A DNA stretch of 13,122 nt from Pyrenochaeta sp. MPI-SDFR-AT-0127 (lineage: Eukaryota; Ascomycota; Dothideomycetes; Pleosporales; Cucurbitariaceae): positions 1 through 13,122 of the forward strand of contig JAGTJM010000171.1 of assembly GCA_020747015.1 (NCBI GenBank), in the 5' to 3' direction. Positions within the stretch are counted from its first letter, which is position 1; each line of letters starts with the position of its first letter. This document shows positions 7,923 through 13,122 of the stretch, one piece after another. The notes beneath the pieces were generated by a model. It made no database searches. It saw only the letters and a program-made list of their open reading frames with translations, and was not told where the DNA came from. Both the position numbers and the translations under genes were made by a program.

Positions 7923-8670
7923 CTACTCATCAATCCTTCGCAAGCTACCCATTCGCCGAAAATATGCGAACTTCGTCAATAGCTTCGTGAGTCCATCCGC
8001 TGGGTTCAATTTGCTTGCTATCCATTCCATCCTGACCAGCTACTCCTCCGCCTTCTGTCACACTAAGTAGTACCGAATATCCACGTGCTTCGTTCTCGCA
8101 TAGTACATTGGGTTCATGGCCAGGACCAGGGCCACTCGGTCATCTCCAAGTATAGTCACTGGCTCAGACTCGCTCGGCTACGAGAGGTCAACCCGCAGCT
8201 AACACAACAGCTGCTGCAGCCATATCGCTTCCTTTACGGCCTCAGACTCCGTGATATACTCAACCTCACAGCTAGACAGCGTCACTATAGCCTAACACTT
8301 CGACTTCCAGCTGATAGCGGTGCCCGCAAATATAAAGACATAAACCCTATTCAATCAACGATCATCTCTTCCCCAGTTCGCGTCTACATAGTCCATCAGG
8401 AACTCTAGCCAATCTTGCATATCTATCACTAAGCCGTAGTCACTAGTACCCTTCAGGTACCGAAGAAACCTCTTCAAGACCGCATAGTGTTTCTGTGACG
8501 AATTGGCAGCGAAGCGACCCGCTAACTAACCGCATACGCAATATACGGGTAAGTACAGAGCACCAGATACAAAGGGCTCCCAACTAGCCCTGACTTGCGC
8601 CGCGCCGTTCCCTGAAGTTCCTCCGCATTGGTGCCAAGCTGAACTTTAGGCTCGAAGGTTTGGATACAGC
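7923..8670 (-). pseudogene. Copia pol C-terminus (RT end and RNase H), degenerate
   Basis: Minus-strand translation shows the family blocks in order: LVGSPLYLVLCTYPYIAYAV (usually SLMYL..TRPDIAYAV), LKRFLRYLKGTSDYGLV, DYVDANWGRDDR, GTAISWKSK, IVTLSSCEVEYITESEA, VKEAIWLQQLL, YYARTKHVDIRYYLV, WIASKLNPADGLTK. These match the end of Copia reverse transcriptase and its RNase H, including the DADW-type and EAEY/DG-type segments. Stop codons interrupt it at several points, for example after AVS, after DDR, after SKC, after LLC and after RYYLV, and a frame change occurs near AVS. It is not functional. The Copia family assignment is very secure. Confidence 0.92.
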
Positions 8671-8765
8671 TAGTGTTGAATTGGCCTCTGCCGTGCTAGC
8701 CGCGCTTTATGCCGTAGTCCACTTGTCCCACTTCAGAGGATCATAGTAACGGGAAGCGTCGGGTC

Positions 8766-10804
8766 ATGACGTTCCACAACTACGCCTACGAACCGCTAGC
8801 CCCAACTTTAGCCCAGTTTCGGCTGATCAGACTGCGACCTAGCAATTATGCGGCAGAGCCCAACTACTCCTCTGCAGACGGTATGGCAGAGCTTTCCAGT
8901 GCTACTCTAGTGTTTGACGCTCTATCGTATTGCTGGGGGGCACCCAATTTCACACATTGCGTTGTCGTGGACTTGGAAAATGGAACACGATGTCAGATCA
9001 AGATCACTGAGTCGTTGCAGCAGACTTTGTTACACATACAGGAGCTTGATGTCGATATCCTAGTGTTCATCGACCAGCTGTCAATCAATCAAAATGACAT
9101 CCCGGTGAAGAACCATCAAGTCAGTCTTATGGATGATGTTTGCTCCAAGGCAATTAGAGTCTTTGCCTGGTTAGGCCCAAGCACTCCAGAATCTGATGAC
9201 TTCCTTGACGGGATGGCCTTGAAACGGTGCAACCATGTCGAGTCAACTCGAAAAAAGACGACTGCGAATCCGAACACACGGCCTTTTGGGAAAGACGCCG
9301 TCTACGACTACGTCCATGGCTCGGCAGGCTACTTCGATATCATTTCAAGACCCTAGTTTCGACGAATGTGGATTATACAGAAGGCCTCTCTCGCACATAA
9401 TCTGGTAATCCACTGTGGTACCAGACGGTGTTGTCTCAACTGCTTAGATCGTTTCCAGGGCGATTATTTCCAATGGGTGAAAAATCGCCAGGCCGAGGAG
9501 CTGGCCAACTGGAGACAAGGAAAACAGGGTGACGCATCGAGTCTAGCGGTAATCTGTGAGTCAGGGCGATTCGTTAGGCTCCATATCCCACTCACACGAT
9601 TGCTGGTGGCGCGCAAGAGCGTACAGAAGACACCAGACTCAACTCTCGAGGCAAGTTTGTTTAGTCTCTTCAAGGCGTGCAATTTAGTCCACATGTCACG
9701 TATCGCCGATTCAGCTACCCAAGGAGCAATTGCTCGCTTTGAGTTACCGACCCAAAGGACAGAATATACGCTTTGCGCGCACTCACCCACGGCGATGACA
9801 TGAGCAAACTCAAGGTAGACTATGGGCTCGCTACGGCGAAGCTCTACTGCCAATTTGCCTCGGTCGTGATCCAAAACGATTCCGAGATTCTTGCTTTCGC
9901 CAACACAAATCTTCAACGACAACCGGGCTGCCATCTTGGGCGCCAGACTGGTCGGAAGACCTCGGCCTTCCTGTGGGTTATATAATGGATACTCCTACAT
10001 TTTCTGCAGGTTTAATGGATGACGCGCATCAAAAATTAGTATTCTAGAGCCAAACAGACACTGTCATCGTCTCGTAAGTCGTTGTTGATACCATTCAGCA
10101 AGTTGGCGACCACATATCAAACATCATCCGGGCGATCAAGAATTCACATTGTTCGAGAGACAAGAGCACTATTTTGATAAAGTGAAAGAATTCTGCAATT
10201 GTGCACTGCGAGCCTCAAATCCACTCTGCGTTGCGTCTGCAGACGACAAGCAGAGAGCCGAGTTTCTGCTGCCCATCACAGGGATCCTACCAACGGCAAG
10301 CGTTTCTGAGAAACTCCCTGAGAGCACGCCGCTACAAACACAAGTTTTTCACTCTAATACAGAGTCTATCAGCATCCTCTTTGTCTGCAAACGAACAGCA
10401 ACTTTCTTGTCCGTACCTTCGCTACTACACAGCTTTGTGTATCTCAAAATGGCGACGTTGGCACAGAATCACCTCAACTGTCTGTTGCAGGACGCAAATA
10501 TCAGGTTTAGAGCCTTACAAGCAACTACCTACTTCAGATACTCATCGAACTCCGACGGCGGCGTCCCATTCCCTACGCCAACAGGCTTTGTAGGGATAAC
10601 AGAGCCGCATGTACAGCCTGGTGACGTGCTCTGCGTCGTATTTGGATGTTCAATACCACTGATTCTGCGTTTGACGGGAAAGCATCGGACACTGGCGAGG
10701 AAGAATTCAAGTTGGTGGGCGGATCGTACGTTAACGGCATCATGAATGGCGAATTTGTTAAGCAGAATCCCCGGCGTCGATCTCGAACATTCCGATTGAT
10801 TTAA
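8766..10804 (+). pseudogene. HET-domain (heterokaryon incompatibility) protein gene, disrupted
   Basis: HET proteins trigger cell death after recognition of non-self. The N-terminus begins MTFHNYAYEPL, and the HET domain shows FDALSYCWG (residues 50-58), FIDQLSINQND (101-111), VFAWLGP (132-138) and FRRMWIIQK directly after a stop. Further blocks are TDPKDRIYALRAL (about 9746), LPSWAPDW (about 9928), QPGDVLCVVFG (about 10615) and FKLVGGSYVNGIMNGEF (about 10709), covering a normal-length protein. Breaks are TAG at 9354-9356 where the family has Trp (TGG to TAG), TAG at 10045, TAA at 10075, and frame changes near 9743, 9921, 10145 and 10669, each equivalent to loss of one base. The stop positions fit RIP-type transitions. 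Part of the damage could be assembly error. No introns were apparent. Confidence 0.88.
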
Positions 10805-11072
10805 ACGGAGAATGGTGAACAACTGCTTCTATGTCTTTTCACTGTGTTGGAATCCATACTTTGCGATACATTTGCACTGGGGCAGCATTAATAGCTTAAG
10901 GCAGCGTAGGTTCAGTTATCACTAACCTAAGGCTCCATAACTTTGATCATCTTAATAACCAAGCTTAATTCAGCTGAGCAGAATTGATCCGAAGTTGAGC
11001 CGAGTAAGATTTTGCTGATGTAGTCTAATATATCAAAATTAACTAACTTAGTCGGCTGTAAGCTAGTGTACA
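10805..11072. other. Intergenic, transition into RIP-mutated DNA
   Basis: Composition is mixed and still contains CpA and TpG, for example near 11058 and 11070. No gene is seen. Past about 11073 these dinucleotides vanish. A short direct repeat TAGTCGGCT lies at about 11049 and 11077. Confidence 0.6.
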
Positions 11073-11193
11073 GGGTAGTCGGCTACCTATAGAAGTTATC
11101 TACCCTACTAAAATAACGATTACGATTTTAACGCGCGATAACTTAATAACTATAATTATATTTAAAACTATATATATATAGATTAGAGAGTTA

Positions 11194-11274
11194 AAGCTAC
11201 TACTTCTACTACTACTACTATAGTAGCCTTCTCTAGGTCCTTTAATACTATAGTAGTAGAAGTAGTAGTAGCTT
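11194..11274. repeat. Imperfect inverted repeat of CTA/TAG triplets
   Basis: The left arm AAGCTACTACTTCTACTACT.. (11194-11223) pairs with the right arm ending ..GTAGTAGTAGCTT (11248-11274), offset by one triplet, around a 24-base spacer. It lies just outside the left terminal repeat of the transposon. It could be a hairpin, a remnant of another element, or a RIP-converted triplet repeat. Confidence 0.6.
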
Positions 11275-11303
11275 AATCTTAGCCTTAATTACTTCTATAA
11301 CGT

Positions 11304-11342
11304 ATTCTACTAGTTAGTAGCGAATACTAGTTAGTCGCGTAC
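11304..11342 (+). repeat. Left terminal inverted repeat
   Basis: ATTCTACTAGTTAGTAG at 11304-11320 matches the reverse complement of the last 17 bases of the window exactly. After a CG/TA difference, 13 more bases match, then CGCG is paired with TATA. In this aligned part the differences are transitions, as RIP would produce. Confidence 0.85.
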
Positions 11343-11444
11343 CCTACTAAATTATCTATACCTACTCTTAAAATAATAATAATAAGCTCTTAATAATAGC
11401 CTCCTATAGCGTAAAAGGAAGGTTACGTCCTTTTTATATTATAG

Positions 11445-12390
11445 GCCTTTAATTTAAAGTAGATAAAGAGTATCTAGAGAGCTATAAAGCTATTTAATAT
11501 TTCTAATTTAATACTCTAAGGTTACCTCTATAAATACCTATCTTAATCTACTATAAATATATATAAATAGAAGCTATTACCTACTAAGGAATAGAGCCTT
11601 ATATAATAGATACTAGAGCTTAATTAATAAGGCTTTCTACTTTATATTATTAATATATATTAGATAGAAGATACCCTTCTTACTATATAAGACTAGTAGC
11701 CTTCTCTACTACCTCTTAGTAAGAACTAGGTCTTTTACTTTATTAAGGCTTAGTTAGAACTTTAGATAAAGTAGAAATATAAATTCTACTTATAGTATAT
11801 AAAATATAAGGATTCTATAAAGATAAATATCTAGTATAGCCTAGTAAGAGATATAATTAAGATATATAGGATAGTAGTAGAGAATACCTATAACTTTAAT
11901 AAGACTAGGTTTATAATAGGTATTACCTTAATATTAAAGATAGTTACTAACTCTAATATAATTAGATAAGTAACTATTTTATAGTCTAGTAACTATAACT
12001 AGATAATAGTAATTAAGTATATAAGTACTATACTATATACTACCTTTCTTTATTATTCTTAAGAGTAAGATCTACTAGGTATTATAGTATAGTCCTAAGC
12101 TATAGCTACCTAGTAACTAGAGTATTAGTATAAGTAATAATAGATAGATAATTAATAACCTTAGCCTTACCTAATTAAAGTATTTTAATATTCTTATAGC
12201 TTTATATATAATTAGAAGCTATTATCTTCTTATACTAGATAGCTATAGTAGTTATATAATATCTATATTTAATACTTACTACTTAGAGAGGAATATTATT
12301 ACCTTTTATATACTTCTTTATATATCTTATAAGCTATAGCCTCTTAATATTAGTTACTTCTTAGCTCTTAAGATAGTATATAAATATATA
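11445..12390 (+). pseudogene. Fot1/pogo-like transposase, RIP-degenerated
   Basis: An N-terminal helix-turn-helix-like segment (RAIKLFNISNLIL) starts near 11508. At 11883 the frame reads NTYNFNKTRFIIGITL, recognisable as the family's YNFDETGF block with G-to-A changes (Asp to Asn, Glu to Lys, Gly to Arg). At 12226 it reads LLILDSYSSY, matching LLILDGHGSH and holding the second catalytic Asp. From 12292 it reads NIITFYILLYISYKL, stop, PLNISYF, matching the PPHTSH-LQPLDV block with the third catalytic Asp changed to Asn. The frame shifts once between 11930 and 12226, and many TAG/TAA stops are present. Coding probably continued past 12390, but I cannot follow it. Confidence 0.85.
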
Positions 12391-13081
12391 ATAGATAGGC
12401 TTATATACTAATAGGTATAGTTTATTAATAAGAATAAGTTTCTATATATATATAACTATTTTCTTAGTTTTAAATATTCTTAAAAGCTTTTAAGTAATAG
12501 GCTTAGTTCTATTCTATCTTAAATATATCTTATTAATACTTATAGTTATCTATACTCTATTTTCTCTATAGATAGAAGCTATAGCTAAGTCTATTTAGAT
12601 AATAGAAATATATTATAGAATAGATTAACTTAATTAATAGGTCTACCTTATATATAAGCTTCTCTACTATTAATTATAGAGCCCTTTAAGTAGAGTACTT
12701 ACTTAGCTTATTAAAGGCTATTAGCTAGCTATAAACTTAGCTATAATCTTAGTAGAAGAAAATAGTAAACTCTATACCTTAAATATATATTTATAATATA
12801 AGAAGGATAGGTAGTAATAATATATTATAGCTAGAGGCGTATTATAGGTCTAGGTAGGTTAAGTATTAGCTATAGCTACTAAAAGAGCCTTAAATATAAG
12901 GGTAGAGAGTAAGACTTCTTAGCCTTAGTAATAAGTACCTCTAACCTATAGTAAGTATAGAGTTTAAAGTTATATTTATACCTTATATAGATAGAGATAG
13001 AGAATATTATTACTATATCTACTAGTAAATTAGCTATATAGTTATCACGTTATTATATATTAAGATTCTCTTATTTTATAG

Positions 13082-13122
13082 TAGTATATAACTAACTAGT
13101 ATTTACTACTAACTAGTAGAAT
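13082..13122 (-). repeat. Right terminal inverted repeat (reaches window end)
   Basis: Reverse complement partner of 11304-11342. Because the match runs to the last base, the repeat may extend past the window. Confidence 0.85.

Larger units (their letters stand above)
7623..8750 (-). mobile_element. Ty1/Copia retrotransposon remnant, 3' end only
   Basis: On the minus strand, in order: the end of the reverse transcriptase and linker, RNase H, the pol stop, a polypurine tract, and a probable LTR. The 5' part of the element is missing. The higher-coordinate edge cannot be fixed exactly; Copia-like coding is convincing up to about 8670, and the HET start codon follows at 8766. It carries several in-frame stops, most of them explainable by C-to-T change. 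Confidence 0.85.
11073..13122. repeat. RIP-saturated AT-rich tract
   Basis: Reading all lines, I found one CpA (13046-13047) and no TpG in about 2 kb, while TpA is extremely common. Remaining C is almost always before T, C or G. This is the expected outcome of repeat-induced point mutation (CpA to TpA on either strand), a premeiotic defence of ascomycetes against repeated DNA. The tract contains a DNA transposon and runs off the window. Confidence 0.93.
11304..13122 (+). mobile_element. Fot1/pogo-type DNA transposon relic (Tc1-mariner superfamily), about 1.82 kb
   Basis: It is bounded by inverted repeats at 11304 and at the window end and contains a degenerate DDE_1 transposase on the plus strand. 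The size between repeats is within the usual 1.8-2 kb of Fot1-type elements. The outer edge on the right, and any TA target duplication, may lie beyond the window. It is inactivated by saturated C-to-T and G-to-A changes. Confidence 0.8.

Noticed and set aside
8085..8408. 107-codon plus-strand ORF
   Set aside because: The opposite strand carries unmistakable Copia RNase H motifs, so this is an antisense shadow.
8747..8751. Target-site duplication for the Copia element (TAACG versus TAAGG at 7618)
   Set aside because: The match is imperfect and the element lacks its 5' end, so no true duplication is expected here.
10201..10593. 130-codon plus-strand ORF inside the HET pseudogene
   Set aside because: It is an overlapping alternative frame without HET motifs.
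11194..11274. CRISPR or microsatellite array
   Set aside because: The triplets form an imperfect inverted repeat in RIP-converted DNA, with no spacer-repeat pattern and a eukaryotic context.

Overview
The window looks like nuclear DNA of a filamentous ascomycete (Pezizomycotina). The evidence is short 49-108 bp introns with GT..AG ends and CTNAY branch points, helical-domain/kinase and HET-domain genes of types that are abundant in these fungi, and a long tract with the signature of repeat-induced point mutation (RIP). The species cannot be named from the sequence. Everything here was read by eye, and splice sites are predictions.

Region 1-5781 is the gene-bearing half. A patatin-like phospholipase gene runs on the minus strand off the left edge (1-892, three exons). 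About 330 bp away and divergent is a multi-exon gene (1223-3581) with an N-terminal helical region and a C-terminal protein kinase that keeps its main catalytic residues. Next, on the same strand, is a single-exon gene (3994-5781) with a HeLo-like (prion-inhibition/HET-S type) N-terminus and a kinase-like C-terminus that has lost the catalytic Asp and the DFG Asp. Families like these act in fungal self/non-self recognition and regulated cell death. An intact kinase beside a helical-bundle pseudokinase recalls the RIPK3/MLKL arrangement, but that is inference from architecture.

Region 5782-7622 has no convincing gene: one weak ORF with a possible membrane segment, telomere-like motifs, and a pyrimidine-rich stretch that could be an old promoter.

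Region 7623-8750 is the 3' end of a decayed Ty1/Copia retrotransposon on the minus strand: pol C-terminus with RNase H, polypurine tract, and a probable 243-bp LTR. Directly beside it is a HET-domain gene on the plus strand (8766-10804), now a pseudogene with three in-frame stops and four frame changes.

From about 11073 to the end the DNA is extremely AT-rich. CpA and TpG are almost completely absent, which is saturated RIP. Inside it is a Fot1/pogo-type (Tc1-mariner, DDE_1) DNA transposon of about 1.82 kb, with inverted repeats at 11304 and at the window end and recognisable transposase motifs carrying C-to-T and G-to-A changes.

Overall this is an accessory region where a possible cell-death gene set borders a HET graveyard and RIP-inactivated transposons.
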